This document shows positions 33,554 through 42,525 of a stretch of 47,802 bases of DNA, piece after piece. The notes under the pieces were generated by a model. That model saw only the letters and a program-made list of their open reading frames with translations. It had not been told where the DNA came from and searched no databases. Position 1 is the first letter of the stretch; every line of letters begins with the position of its first letter. The stretch is from Clostridia bacterium DTU030 (GTDB lineage: Bacteria; Bacillota; DTU030). The stretch spans positions 2,116 through 49,917 of the forward strand of contig LFSN01000138.1 of NCBI GenBank assembly GCA_001513125.1, given 5' to 3'. The position numbers were made by a program, and so were the translations under genes.

Positions 33554-34573
33554 TTAGCGAAGGGGTTTTGCGAGGATGGCCGAATAGGTTTGGCCGTCGA
33601 ACACCCCTTCCAGGGTACCCACCCCCAGGGAGAAGCCCAGGAAAACTATCCGTTCAAAAATCTTCCGGCCCAGTATCCGGGCCAGGATAGGCCGCTGCCG
33701 GAGGTCGGCCAAATTGTGGCCATGGACCGTTGTCAATAATTTCACCCCGGCATGGAGGGCTTCTTCCAGGGCGAAGACATCCTCTTCCCGGCCCAGCTCG
33801 TCGGTGGCAATGACCTGGGGGGACATGGATCTGATCAGCATCATCATCCCCTCTGCCTTGGGGCAGCCATCTAATATGTCTGTCCGCGGTCCCAGATCCT
33901 TCTGGGGAACACCGGCATAGGAGCCAGCTATTTCCGAACGTTCGTCGACCAGGCCGACTCTCCGGCCTGGGAGGCCCAGGGATGGGATGCCCCAGCTGAT
34001 TTGGCGCACCATATCCCGCAGCAGGGTTGTCTTCCCCCCCCGGGGCGGGGAGACGATGAGGGTGTGGTACAGATTTCCTTCCCTCTGGTTAATTACATAG
34101 GGCATCACCTTATCGGCAACACCGGGCAATTCCCGGGCTATTCGCAAGTTAAGTCCGGTAATATACTTGAGGGTGCGGATCCTGCCCCCTTCCAGGACAG
34201 CCTTACCTGCCAGCCCCACCCGATGCCCTCCCGGCAGGGTTATAAAACCCTGCCGCAGTTCTTCTTCCAGGCTGTATATGGAACAGTTGCTCATCAGCTC
34301 CAGGGTCCTTTTCATGTCCTCGGCCGTAACCAGATAGGCGCCCGCTGCCGAGGGAATGGGCCTGCCCCCGGGATCAACAAAGGTATCTCCCCAGGACAGA
34401 TTTACCATCAAGGGCCTGTTCTGGCGCAGCCGGATTTCTTCCAGCTGGGACCAAGCCTCCGGGCTCAGCCGGGCCAGGATATCCCGCACCGGCGGGGCCA
34501 AAAAGGAAAGTACTTGCCAGGGACCCGGGGAGGCCGGACCAGTTTTCCTGTCTGCCAGTGGTAAGGGATCCAA
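33554..34573 (-). CDS. spoIIIAA: Stage III sporulation protein AA, secretion-type ATPase
   Basis: A 339-aa AAA+/VirB11-type ATPase. Walker A lies in LIVSPPRGGKTTLLRDMVRQ, a conserved VGLVDERSEIAG follows, and the Walker B-like region is MSPQVIATDELGREED. It powers the SpoIIIA-SpoIIQ channel. I choose TTG 34573 (ribosome site GAAGGGGTGG), because the frame's first start, TTG 34630, lies in the T-tract of the preceding terminator. A -35-like TTCATAAT at 34625-34618 is the only trace of a sigma-E promoter; its -10 is unconvincing. Confidence 0.95.
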   Translation of the reverse strand: MDPLPLADRKTGPASPGPWQVLSFLAPPVRDILARLSPEAWSQLEEIRLRQNRPLMVNLSWGDTFVDPGGRPIPSAAGAYLVTAEDMKRTLELMSNCSIYSLEEELRQGFITLPGGHRVGLAGKAVLEGGRIRTLKYITGLNLRIARELPGVADKVMPYVINQREGNLYHTLIVSPPRGGKTTLLRDMVRQISWGIPSLGLPGRRVGLVDERSEIAGSYAGVPQKDLGPRTDILDGCPKAEGMMMLIRSMSPQVIATDELGREEDVFALEEALHAGVKLLTTVHGHNLADLRQRPILARILGRKIFERIVFLGFSLGVGTLEGVFDGQTYSAILAKPLR

Positions 34574-34624
34574 TTCTAACCACCCCTTCTTCTCTATAGA
34601 TATTGTCTTGCTGGCAAAATTATG

Positions 34625-34662
34625 AAACAAAAAAAGGCTGCTGCAGGGTCGCTGCAGCAGCC
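34625..34662 (-). terminator. Intrinsic terminator upstream of spoIIIAA
   Basis: GGCTGCTGCAG (34636-34646) and CTGCAGCAGCC (34652-34662) form a perfect 11-bp stem with a 5-nt loop. On the minus strand it is followed by TTTTTTTGTTT. It ends the acidic zinc-ribbon gene and isolates the spoIIIA operon. Confidence 0.9.
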
Positions 34663-34704
34663 GGAAAGAATTGTATTCATTTCCCAGGGGCTTAAGGCCT
34701 TTCC

Positions 34705-35178
34705 CTACTCCCCATCCCCGGTTTCTTCTAAAGGTTCTTCCTCATCATCGTAGTCGTCATCGAAATCTTCAAAATCTAAATATAGATCATCATCTTCTTC
34801 AGTACTAAACACTATGGTGCCACAATTGGGACAGGTTATCTCGATGACGGTCCCGTCTTCATCGAGTACATCTTCTTCAAAATAGACCTTTTCGCCACAT
34901 TCGGGACAGTCTACTTCTATAAATTCATCCTCCTCGTCTTCCAGGAATTCCTCGTCGTTGTAATAATCCTCCTCCAGTTCACCCAGGCTTTCATCAACGG
35001 CGTTCACATACTCCTCTAGTTCCTGGTGGTCCTCGGAAAGCTGTTCCAGTTCATCGACCATTTCGCTCATAATGGCCAAGATCTCTCCCAGGATTCTGCC
35101 TTCTCCCGTATCTTGCTTTAACTCAAGTCCCTCGGCCAGTCCTTGGAGGTAGGCAATCCTTTCCCTCAGTTCCCGCAT
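34705..35178 (-). CDS. Acidic zinc-ribbon protein (CD1247 N-terminal domain family)
   Basis: A 157-aa protein of unknown function. Residues 1-60 are helical (RELRERIAYLQGLAEGLEL, then SEMVDELEQLSEDHQELEEYV). A four-cysteine zinc ribbon (CPEC ... CPNC, about 90-121) follows, then a highly acidic tail (about 125-150, mostly D and E). ATG 35178 follows AAAGGAGGAGTGTC; the longer frame from 35220 has none. Such proteins regularly lie between efp and spoIIIAA or accB in Clostridia. The ribbon and DNA-mimic-like acidity suggest a nucleic-acid or protein-binding role, which is inference. Confidence 0.85.
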   Translation of the reverse strand: MRELRERIAYLQGLAEGLELKQDTGEGRILGEILAIMSEMVDELEQLSEDHQELEEYVNAVDESLGELEEDYYNDEEFLEDEEDEFIEVDCPECGEKVYFEEDVLDEDGTVIEITCPNCGTIVFSTEEDDDLYLDFEDFDDDYDDEEEPLEETGDGE

Positions 35179-35220
35179 GTGACACTCCTCCTTTCCTTGC
35201 TTTACCAATAACTTAGTCAT

Positions 35221-35229
35221 AGTATATCA
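35221..35229 (-). promoter_or_regulatory. Extended -10 promoter for the zinc-ribbon gene
   Basis: TGATATACT on the minus strand (35229 to 35221) is a TG-N-TATACT extended -10. There is no clear -35. The start site would be near 35214, about 36 nt before ATG 35178. Confidence 0.4.
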
Positions 35230-35248
35230 CAGAAAAGGAGAAATAACA

Positions 35249-35806
35249 CTAGGCTCTTTCAATATATTCACCTGTACGGGTATCTATCTTAATTACATCG
35301 CCTTCCTCAACAAAGAGGGGAACCTGGACCTCCGCCCCTGTTTCCAGCACGGCCCTTTTTGTGGCTCCGGAAACGGTATCGCCCCTGACTCCCGGATCGG
35401 TTTTTTCCACGGCCAGTTCCACAAAATTGGGAAGTTCAATCCCGATGGTGTTTCCATTATGTACCAGAACACTGATCAGCATGCTTTCCTTGAGGAATTT
35501 GACGGCTTCACCCAGCTGCTCCTCGGAAAAGGTGAACTGCTCATAGTTTTCTGTATCCATAAAGGTAAACTGCTCTCCCGACCTGTACAGATACTGCATT
35601 TCCCGCTTGTCGAGATGGGCACGGCTGACCTTTTCCCCGGCCCGGAAGGTCTTCTCTATGGTCGCACCGGTTTTTACATTTTTAAGCTTACTGCGGACAA
35701 AGGCCGCCCCTTTGCCAGGCTTCACGTGGAGAAAATCTACTACCGTGTACACCTCTCCATCCAATTCAATGGTCAACCCAGTGCGAAAATCATTGGTCGA
35801 AATCAT
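35249..35806 (-). CDS. efp: Translation elongation factor P
   Basis: A 185-aa EF-P with three beta-barrel domains. The tip loop [16 protein letters not shown] carries the lysine that is modified in some bacteria. ATG 35806 follows AGAAGGAGGTGCCCAG. EF-P relieves stalls at polyproline stretches. pepP-efp is a conserved Firmicute pair. Confidence 0.98.
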   Translation of the reverse strand: MISTNDFRTGLTIELDGEVYTVVDFLHVKPGKGAAFVRSKLKNVKTGATIEKTFRAGEKVSRAHLDKREMQYLYRSGEQFTFMDTENYEQFTFSEEQLGEAVKFLKESMLISVLVHNGNTIGIELPNFVELAVEKTDPGVRGDTVSGATKRAVLETGAEVQVPLFVEEGDVIKIDTRTGEYIERA

Positions 35807-35905
35807 CTGGGCACCTCCTTCTAAAAGTAAGCCACCAGGGATATACTGCCAACTTCTCCATGGCTCTGTTTTCTCCGGGACGGAGACCAAAGGCTGCCTC
35901 CACAG

Positions 35906-36976
35906 TTAAACTACCCGGATGAGTTCCCGGGGGGTCTCGTTGAGGACTTGGCACCCTGTTTCGGTAACGACAACCAGGTCCTCGATCCGCACCCCGCCCC
36001 AGCCCGGCAGATAGATGCCCGGCTCAATGGTCACGACCATGCCCGGCACCAGGACCGTGTCGGCCCCCGGGGCCAGGTGGGGTCCTTCGTGGATGCACAG
36101 GCCCACGCCATGGCCCAGGCCATGGCCAAAATGGGGACCATAGCCGTGGTCGGCAATTATTTTCCGGGCGATGGCATCAATCTCGCCGGCGGTGCGGCCG
36201 GGAGCTACAGCGGCTGCCGCCGCCTGCTGGGCCTCCTGAACAACCTGGTACACCTTTAGCTGTTCCGGCGTCGGTTCCCCCAGGACAACGGTTCGGGTGA
36301 AGTCGGAATGATAACCGTCGACCACCGTCCCATAATCCATAATAACAAATTCCCCCTCCTGGAGCAACTTGTCACTGGCAACGCCGTGGGGCAGGGCGGA
36401 ACGGGGTCCCGAAGCAACGATGATGTCAAAACTGGCTCCCTCTCCCCCGTGGCGGCGGGCAAAGAATTCCAATTCCAGGGCAATTTCCCGCTCCCGACGG
36501 CCTGGCTGCAAATAGGAGAGGATGTGGGCAAAGGCCCTGTCATCCAACTGGGCCGCCCTTTTGATAGCTGCAAGCTCCGTCTCGTCCTTTTGCCGCCGCA
36601 GGGCTTCTACCAGGCCGGAACAGGGAACCCATTCCACCCCGCTGATCTCGCCGGCCAGCTTGCGGTAATCCTGATAGGACAGATACTCTTCCTCAAACCC
36701 CACCCGCCCCAGGCCATTTTCCGCAAGCAGGGGGGTCAGGGTGGCAGTAAAGGGTCTCTTGTAGCGCACTATTTCCCACCCGACTGCCTCCTTGCCGGCC
36801 TGTTCCACATAACGAAAATCGGTACAGAGAAAGGATTTGTTTTGGGTAATCAGGAGCCAACCTGCCGTGCCGGTAAAGCCGCTCAAATACCTGCGGTTTG
36901 GCCCATGGCCGACCAGGAGGCCATCCAGCTCCAGATCCGACAACTTCTCCTGCAGTTTTTCCACCCTCGCCAGCAT
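35906..36976 (-). CDS. pepP: Xaa-Pro aminopeptidase (M24 family)
   Basis: A 356-aa aminopeptidase P-like enzyme. The N-terminal creatinase domain (about 1-125) is followed by the M24 pita-bread fold with metal ligands in [18 protein letters not shown] (two D), HGLGHGVGL (H), TIEPGIY (E) and VRIEDLV (E). It removes N-terminal residues before proline. ATG 36976. B. subtilis has the same order (yqhT-efp). Confidence 0.95.
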   Translation of the reverse strand: MLARVEKLQEKLSDLELDGLLVGHGPNRRYLSGFTGTAGWLLITQNKSFLCTDFRYVEQAGKEAVGWEIVRYKRPFTATLTPLLAENGLGRVGFEEEYLSYQDYRKLAGEISGVEWVPCSGLVEALRRQKDETELAAIKRAAQLDDRAFAHILSYLQPGRREREIALELEFFARRHGGEGASFDIIVASGPRSALPHGVASDKLLQEGEFVIMDYGTVVDGYHSDFTRTVVLGEPTPEQLKVYQVVQEAQQAAAAAVAPGRTAGEIDAIARKIIADHGYGPHFGHGLGHGVGLCIHEGPHLAPGADTVLVPGMVVTIEPGIYLPGWGGVRIEDLVVVTETGCQVLNETPRELIRVV

Positions 36977-37015
36977 ATTTACACCTCTCCCACCTGTTAC
37001 TAAACTGCCGGTGCC

Positions 37016-37456
37016 CTACGGATTATATTCTTCCCTGGCCAGGAGGGCTTCCAGGGCCAGGATATACCCTAAGGGGCCCAAACCCGTTATCTGCCCCCAC
37101 ACTACCGGGGCAAGGACGGAACGGTGACGGAAGTCCTCCCGGGCATAAATGTTACTCAAATGGACTTCAACCACCGGAACCTGCAGGGAAGCGATGGCAT
37201 CCCGGAGGGCGATGCTGTAGTGGGTTAAGGCAGCCGGGTTGATAATTACCCCCTGGACCCGGTCTGCGGCCCCGTGGAGGGCATCGACCAGGACTCCTTC
37301 GTGATTGGACTGGATTATCTCCAGCTCAACCCCGGCCTTGGCCGCCCTTTCCGCCAGTTTTTGATTGATGGCTTCCAGGCTCATCGCTCCATATATCTCC
37401 GGCTCCCGCCGTCCCAGTAAATTCAGGTTTGGCCCGTGGAGAACGAGAATTTTCAT
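37016..37456 (-). CDS. aroQ: 3-dehydroquinate dehydratase, type II
   Basis: A 146-aa type II dehydroquinase. [17 protein letters not shown] holds the flexible lid with the catalytic Arg and Tyr; [16 protein letters not shown] and [17 protein letters not shown] complete the active site. Third step of the shikimate pathway; the fused enzyme 3 kb upstream performs the second and fifth. ATG 37456. Confidence 0.97.
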   Translation of the reverse strand: MKILVLHGPNLNLLGRREPEIYGAMSLEAINQKLAERAAKAGVELEIIQSNHEGVLVDALHGAADRVQGVIINPAALTHYSIALRDAIASLQVPVVEVHLSNIYAREDFRHRSVLAPVVWGQITGLGPLGYILALEALLAREEYNP

Positions 37457-37496
37457 TGGCCCTCATCCTTTCATAAACATCCTGAAGAGGAGGCCA

Positions 37497-38834
37497 TTAC
37501 TCGCCACTGACGGGCAGGGGTCTAAAGCGAAGGGTCGGCGTGCCGTAGCCGAGATAAAAGCGCAGGTCGTTGCCTACCGCTTCCACTCCCTGGAACAGCT
37601 CCAGGATATTGGCGGCGACGGCAACTCCCCGGACAGGATAGGCCAGTTCCCCCTTTTCAATCCACAGGCCGGCGGCACCGACGGAAAAATCCCCAGAAAT
37701 GGGGTTGGCTGTGTGCATGCCCAGGACTTCAGTGATATAAAAGCCCTGGGAGATATCCTGGAGCAGTTCCTCCCGGCTGGCCCGGCCTGCTTCCAGGAAG
37801 ATATTGCTGGGGCCGATTTCCGGGGTACCCCGGTAGGAGGGGCGGGAAGCATTGCCGGTAGATCTTGTCCCGTCCTTGGCGGCGGAATAGGTGTTGTGGA
37901 GGTAACTTTTGAGGACCCCATCCTCAATCAGCACCGTTTTACCCGACGGCACCCCTTCACCGTCCACAGGACTGGAATTTATCCCCTGGGGTAAGGTGCC
38001 ATCATCGATGAGGGTTATATCCTTGGCAGCGACGGCCTCTCCCAGCTTTCCGGCCAGGAGGGAACGTCCCTTTTGGACCGCCTCCCCACTCAGGGCCGGC
38101 ACCAGTACCCCGAGGAACTGGGCTGCCACCCGGGGGGACATCACAATGGGAACCCTCTGGGTGGACACCTTCCTGGCACCCAGCATGGCCACAGCCTCTT
38201 CTCCCGCTTCCCTGCCGATGGCCTCGGGTTTTAGGGCAGCAAAGTTCAGGACAAAATCCATACCATACCCGGTCTGGGTGTCGCCATTTTCCTCGGCAAC
38301 CACCGACACGGAACCGCCACAGAAGGAGCCCTGGTAACTGACATCGATCCCCCGGGAGTTTACTATGGCAACCTGGTAGACGGTATCTTCATAGGCTGCC
38401 TGTTCGGATCTGGCCACCCGCCGGTCATAGTTGAAGGCCGCCTCCTCAATGGCCTTGGCCAGTTCTATCTTCTCTTCCACGGGGGTTTTTTCGATAAGGG
38501 GATCATAAATATCGATTTTCGGCAGCTGGTCGGCAGGCTCCGGGAGGATGTTACACTCATCGGCTGCCGTCTTGTTGGCATTGGCTATGGCCTGGGAAAG
38601 GGCTTCTTCAACGGGAGCCGTATCCAGCTGGGAAGTATAGGCATAACCCATTCGCCCCTCGATTATGACCCGGATGCCCAGGCCCGCCTCCTGGGCCTGC
38701 TTTATTGATTCAATCTTCCCGTGGTGCACCTGGACACTGAAGGATTTATGTTTTAGCAGAAAGGCCTCTATTAACTTTGCTCCTTTTTCTTGCCCCTTTG
38801 CTACTACCCAATGGGCAAGTTCGCGTTCCCTCAT
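37497..38834 (-). CDS. TldE/PmbA-like partner of the TldD protease
   Basis: A 445-aa member of the TldD/PmbA family without the HExxxH zinc motif, hence the inactive TldE/PmbA-type partner. Conserved parts are EAGLGIRVIIEGRMGYAYTS, GISVxYQ-like strands, DDGTLPQGINSSPVDGEGVPSGKTVLIEDGVLKSYLHN and ISGDFSVGAAGLWIEKGELAYPV. With TldD it forms a heterodimeric protease that trims small proteins and peptides. ATG 38834 follows AAGGAGGCTTTGTA. It lies 39 bp after tldD. Confidence 0.9.
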   Translation of the reverse strand: MRERELAHWVVAKGQEKGAKLIEAFLLKHKSFSVQVHHGKIESIKQAQEAGLGIRVIIEGRMGYAYTSQLDTAPVEEALSQAIANANKTAADECNILPEPADQLPKIDIYDPLIEKTPVEEKIELAKAIEEAAFNYDRRVARSEQAAYEDTVYQVAIVNSRGIDVSYQGSFCGGSVSVVAEENGDTQTGYGMDFVLNFAALKPEAIGREAGEEAVAMLGARKVSTQRVPIVMSPRVAAQFLGVLVPALSGEAVQKGRSLLAGKLGEAVAAKDITLIDDGTLPQGINSSPVDGEGVPSGKTVLIEDGVLKSYLHNTYSAAKDGTRSTGNASRPSYRGTPEIGPSNIFLEAGRASREELLQDISQGFYITEVLGMHTANPISGDFSVGAAGLWIEKGELAYPVRGVAVAANILELFQGVEAVGNDLRFYLGYGTPTLRFRPLPVSGE

Positions 38835-38873
38835 TACAAAGCCTCCTTCTCGCATCATTTGCAAACTATGGTA

Positions 38874-40259
38874 TTATCCCGTTCCTCCGACAATCAGCTG
38901 CTTAATCAGGATCGTTGGTTGGGCATCGGAGACAGGAACACCCTGTCCGTCCTTACCACAGGTGCCAATGCCAAAGCCCAGATCATTGCCTACCAGTTCA
39001 ATTTCCTGGAGGGCCTCCGGGCCATTCCCCGTCAGGGTGGCACCGCGGACGGGAACTGTAATCTTGCCCTTTTCAATGAGATAGGCCTCCAGGACATCGA
39101 AGACAAAATCCCCGGTAGTGGTGTTCACCTGGCCCCCGCCCATCTTCTTTACCAGGAGTCCCTTTGGGACCCGGGCAATGATTTCCTCCGGGTCCGTTTC
39201 CCCGGGGGCAATGTAGGTGTTGGTCATGCGGGGAATAGGGCGATGGGCGAAGGATTGCCGCCTGCCGTTGCCCGTCAGGGAGTGGCCGTCCCTCGCGGCT
39301 GTAAGGCGGTCGTACATATAGGACCGGAGGATGCCGTTCTCGATTAAGACGTTCCGCTGGGAGGGCGTCCCTTCATCGTCGAAGCGGTAGGAACCGTACT
39401 TGTTGGGCAGTGTACCGTCATCAATGACGGTAACAATTTCGGCGGCCACCCTTTCCCCCAGCTTGCCCGTATAAACGGAGAGTTCCTTCTGGGCTAAATC
39501 GGCCTCCAGCCCATGGCCGCAGGCTTCGTGAATCATGGTGCCGCCTGCCTCTGCCGCCATCACGACGGGCATGCGCCCCGCTGGAGCCGGTTGGGCTGTC
39601 AGCATCTGGACGGCCTGCCTGGCTGCCCTCTCGGCCAAAAGTTCCGGTTCGTCCCCTTCCACCAGCTCAAAGCCAGCCAGACCCCCTATGGCCTCATAGC
39701 CGGTCTGGATTAGGCCCCCCTCGGCGGCGACCACGTGGACCAGATAGCGGGTCCGGATCCGTTCGTCTTCGACCAAATCCCCCTCGCTGTTGGCCAGCTT
39801 TATCCTCTGCCTGACGTCGCTGTAGCCGACAATGACCTGGACTATTCTCTTATCCACCGCCCGGGCTGCTCTATTTCCCCTGACAACAGCTTCTACCTTT
39901 TCTTCCACGGGGACAAGCTCTGGCCGGCGGGTAATGGCAAAATCAACCTGGGGTTCCCTCTTGCGGAGATCAATCTCTGTGACCCCCTTTTCCCGACCCG
40001 CTGCCGCCTTGCTGGCCACATAGGCTGCTTCCTTTAAGGCCGGCAAAGAGAGGTCATTGGTGTAGGCATAGGCAGTAGAATCACCGGCCAGTACCCGAAC
40101 CCCTGCCCCGGCTTCCCGGCCCGAATTAATCCTTTCGATCCGATCGGCTTCGCAGGACACCACATTGTTGCTTTTCTCTTCGAGGAAAATATCAGCGTAA
40201 TCGCCACCCTCCTGGAGGGCAATGGCCAAGATCTCTTCCAATTCCCTCTTCCCTAGCAA
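38874..40259 (-). CDS. tldD: Metalloprotease TldD
   Basis: A 461-aa zinc protease subunit carrying HEACGHGLEADL (HExxxH), followed by DDGTLPNKYGSYRFDDEGTPSQRNVLIENGILRSYMYDR and TTGDFVFDVLEAYLIEKGKITVPVRG. The start TTG 40259 has GGAGGTG 6 nt upstream; GTG 40268 would lie inside that ribosome site. No precursor peptide gene was seen nearby, so the substrate is unknown. Confidence 0.92.
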   Translation of the reverse strand: MLGKRELEEILAIALQEGGDYADIFLEEKSNNVVSCEADRIERINSGREAGAGVRVLAGDSTAYAYTNDLSLPALKEAAYVASKAAAGREKGVTEIDLRKREPQVDFAITRRPELVPVEEKVEAVVRGNRAARAVDKRIVQVIVGYSDVRQRIKLANSEGDLVEDERIRTRYLVHVVAAEGGLIQTGYEAIGGLAGFELVEGDEPELLAERAARQAVQMLTAQPAPAGRMPVVMAAEAGGTMIHEACGHGLEADLAQKELSVYTGKLGERVAAEIVTVIDDGTLPNKYGSYRFDDEGTPSQRNVLIENGILRSYMYDRLTAARDGHSLTGNGRRQSFAHRPIPRMTNTYIAPGETDPEEIIARVPKGLLVKKMGGGQVNTTTGDFVFDVLEAYLIEKGKITVPVRGATLTGNGPEALQEIELVGNDLGFGIGTCGKDGQGVPVSDAQPTILIKQLIVGGTG

Positions 40260-40301
40260 AATATCCACCTCCAGCTTATTTGGGATATACCCTTCAGAAA
40301 C

Positions 40302-41906
40302 CTACTTACCTGCTTCCAAATCCTTGAGGACTGCAAGGATCGCTTCTCCGGGCACGTCCTCGACAATCACCGGCTGGCCAAGGTCCTGCAGCAGTACAAA
40401 GGGCACTTTCCCTCCCCGGACCTTCTTGTCGTAGGCCAGATTAACAAAAACATCCTTTACATTTATACCATACAGATGGGTTGGCAGTCCAATCCCTGTC
40501 AACAAGCCCTTCACACGCTGGAGGATAGCAGGCTTTAAAAAACCCAACTTTACCGAGAGAAGGCAGGCGGCAACCAGCCCCACCGCCACCGCCTCCCCGT
40601 GGCGAAAGGTCCCATAGCCGGCCGCCTGCTCGACAGCATGGCCGATGGTGTGGCCCAGGTTGAGCAGCATCCGCTGCCCATGCTCTTCCCTCTCATCCCT
40701 GGCCACGATGGCCGCCTTCAGCCGGCAGCATTCTGCTATTATTGTTGTCATTATTTGAGCGTCCAGGGCCGGGCAGCTCGCTACTTCCCTTTCCAAGAGC
40801 TGGAATAACCCTGGGGAAAAGGCCAGGCCGTACTTGACAACTTCCGCCAAACCTGCCCGCAGGTCCCGGGGGGACAGGGTCGCAAGGAGGGCCGGATCGG
40901 CAAGGACTGCCCGCGGTTGGTAGAAGGACCCCACCAGATTCTTGCCCTGGGGCAGGTTTATCCCCACCTTCCCCCCTACACTGCTGTCCACCTGGGCAAG
41001 TAGGGTTGTCGGTATTTGGATGAAGGGGACGCCCCGCAGAAAGGTGGCCGCTACAAAACCGGCCAGATCGCCGATAACGCCGCCTCCCAGGGCTATTATG
41101 GGACAGTGGCGCTCCATGCCAGCTGCCAGGGCAGCCTGGTAGAGGTCGGCGACTACGGCAAGCTCCTTGGCCCCTTCCCCTTCCGCCACCATTTTTAATG
41201 TGGGCTGGTAGTTCCCTTCCTCTAAAGCCGCCAGCAGGGCCGGTCCATAGAGGGAGCCCACCCTGGTATCGCTTATCACCAGGACCCGCCTCCCCAGGCC
41301 GGCGGGCAAATAGAAGGCCGCCCTGGAAATAATACCCGGTTGAATAAAAATATTATAACCTACTTGTGGCAGATTAACCCGTATCAATTGCAGGGAAAAA
41401 TGGTCCCGTCCCTGCCAGCCCAGCAGTTCAAGAAGTAACTTAGCCAGCTCTTTGGGAGACCGGTGGGAAGTATCCAGGGTCAGGTCCACATCCCGGTAAT
41501 AGGGTTCCCGCTCTGCCAGGAGCACAGCAAGCTGTCTTCGCCTTTGCAAAAGGGGCCGGTCACCCTTGGCCCCGGCCCGCTCCCAGATTACTTCCGGGTC
41601 TGCCCGGAGGCCAATGACCAGGCCCCGGGACCGGAAAAGTTCCCTATTTTCCTTCCTTATTACTGCTCCGCCGCCTGTGGCGACGACCTGTCTTTCCCCC
41701 GCCATTACCCGCTGGAGAATTTCCCCTTCCTGCCGGCGAAAGTACTCTTCCCCATGGCGGCAAAAGATTTCCGGTATGGAAAGACCGGTTTCCTTCTCAA
41801 TTTCCAGATCGGTATCAATGAAGGACCACTGGAGCAGCCGGGCCAATTCCCGCCCGACACTGCTTTTTCCCGTTCCCATAAAGCCAACTAATACAAGGTT
41901 ATTCAT
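40302..41906 (-). CDS. aroKB: Fused shikimate kinase / 3-dehydroquinate synthase (AroKB)
   Basis: One 534-aa frame with two complete enzymes. Residues 1-170 are shikimate kinase: Walker A GFMGTGKSS (8-16), shikimate-site DTDLEIEK and RRQEGE, GGGAV and the lid RPLL. Residues about 175-534 are dehydroquinate synthase: NAD-binding region, ALGGGVIGDLAGFVAATFLRG, TTLLAQVDSSVGGKVGIN, and zinc ligands in E (EVVKYG), H (LNLGHTIGHAVE) and H (RHGEAVAVG). No stop, frameshift or internal ribosome site separates them, so this is a true fusion; similar ones are known in Thermotoga. ATG 41906. It closely follows pilO. Confidence 0.96.
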   Translation of the reverse strand: MNNLVLVGFMGTGKSSVGRELARLLQWSFIDTDLEIEKETGLSIPEIFCRHGEEYFRRQEGEILQRVMAGERQVVATGGGAVIRKENRELFRSRGLVIGLRADPEVIWERAGAKGDRPLLQRRRQLAVLLAEREPYYRDVDLTLDTSHRSPKELAKLLLELLGWQGRDHFSLQLIRVNLPQVGYNIFIQPGIISRAAFYLPAGLGRRVLVISDTRVGSLYGPALLAALEEGNYQPTLKMVAEGEGAKELAVVADLYQAALAAGMERHCPIIALGGGVIGDLAGFVAATFLRGVPFIQIPTTLLAQVDSSVGGKVGINLPQGKNLVGSFYQPRAVLADPALLATLSPRDLRAGLAEVVKYGLAFSPGLFQLLEREVASCPALDAQIMTTIIAECCRLKAAIVARDEREEHGQRMLLNLGHTIGHAVEQAAGYGTFRHGEAVAVGLVAACLLSVKLGFLKPAILQRVKGLLTGIGLPTHLYGINVKDVFVNLAYDKKVRGGKVPFVLLQDLGQPVIVEDVPGEAILAVLKDLEAGK

Positions 41907-41946
41907 AACCCATCATACTTTCTTATGTATTTTCCAGGAGAAATTT

Positions 41947-42525
41947 TCAATACCTTCCCCACGTTACTTCATTATTGTCCCCGTCAGCAGGCAGATAATA
42001 GGCCTCCAGGTACAAATCAGCCCGAACCACATCGCCGTCCTTGTCGCCATACAAGTTCAATTCTACGGCCCTTATCAGCCGGGGAAAGGTAGCCAATTCC
42101 TCCAGAAAGGCGGCAATATCACCAAAACTGCCCCTCAAGCCCAGGCGCAAGGGAGAAAGGGCAAGGGTCCCCACCCTTTCTTCTTCCAGAGGTTCGAAGG
42201 CAAGGAGGGCGACATCCCTGCTCTGCAAAGCTCTTTCCAGTTCCAGCAAGAGGGCAGGTAGATCCTTATTGTCTGGCAGGAGCATTAACAGCTCCCGATA
42301 ATTCTCCTCCCTCCGGCGATATTCCTCCTCCAGGTCCCTGTCTCCGGCTACCAGCTGGCTTTGTTGGGCCAGGAGCTCCTTGGTTTCTTCCACTGCTGCC
42401 GCCAGGCTTTTTAGTTCCGCCCGCAAAGGCTGGTAGATATAGCTATGACCAAAAACCACTAGGATTAAAATTGCTAACAAGGCCAGGAGGAACCTCTCCC
42501 TCTTGGACAGCTTACTGAGAATCAT
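41947..42525 (-). CDS. pilO: Type IV pilus inner-membrane protein PilO-like
   Basis: A 192-aa protein with a short cytoplasmic N-terminus, one membrane helix (about 12-31), a coiled coil (about 36-85) and a ferredoxin-like C-terminal domain. This is PilO topology; the sequence is weakly conserved, so order (pilM-pilN-pilO) carries the call. ATG 42525 has GGGAGGGGAGCT and overlaps the pilN stop (ATGA). Confidence 0.85.
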   Translation of the reverse strand: MILSKLSKRERFLLALLAILILVVFGHSYIYQPLRAELKSLAAAVEETKELLAQQSQLVAGDRDLEEEYRRREENYRELLMLLPDNKDLPALLLELERALQSRDVALLAFEPLEEERVGTLALSPLRLGLRGSFGDIAAFLEELATFPRLIRAVELNLYGDKDGDVVRADLYLEAYYLPADGDNNEVTWGRY

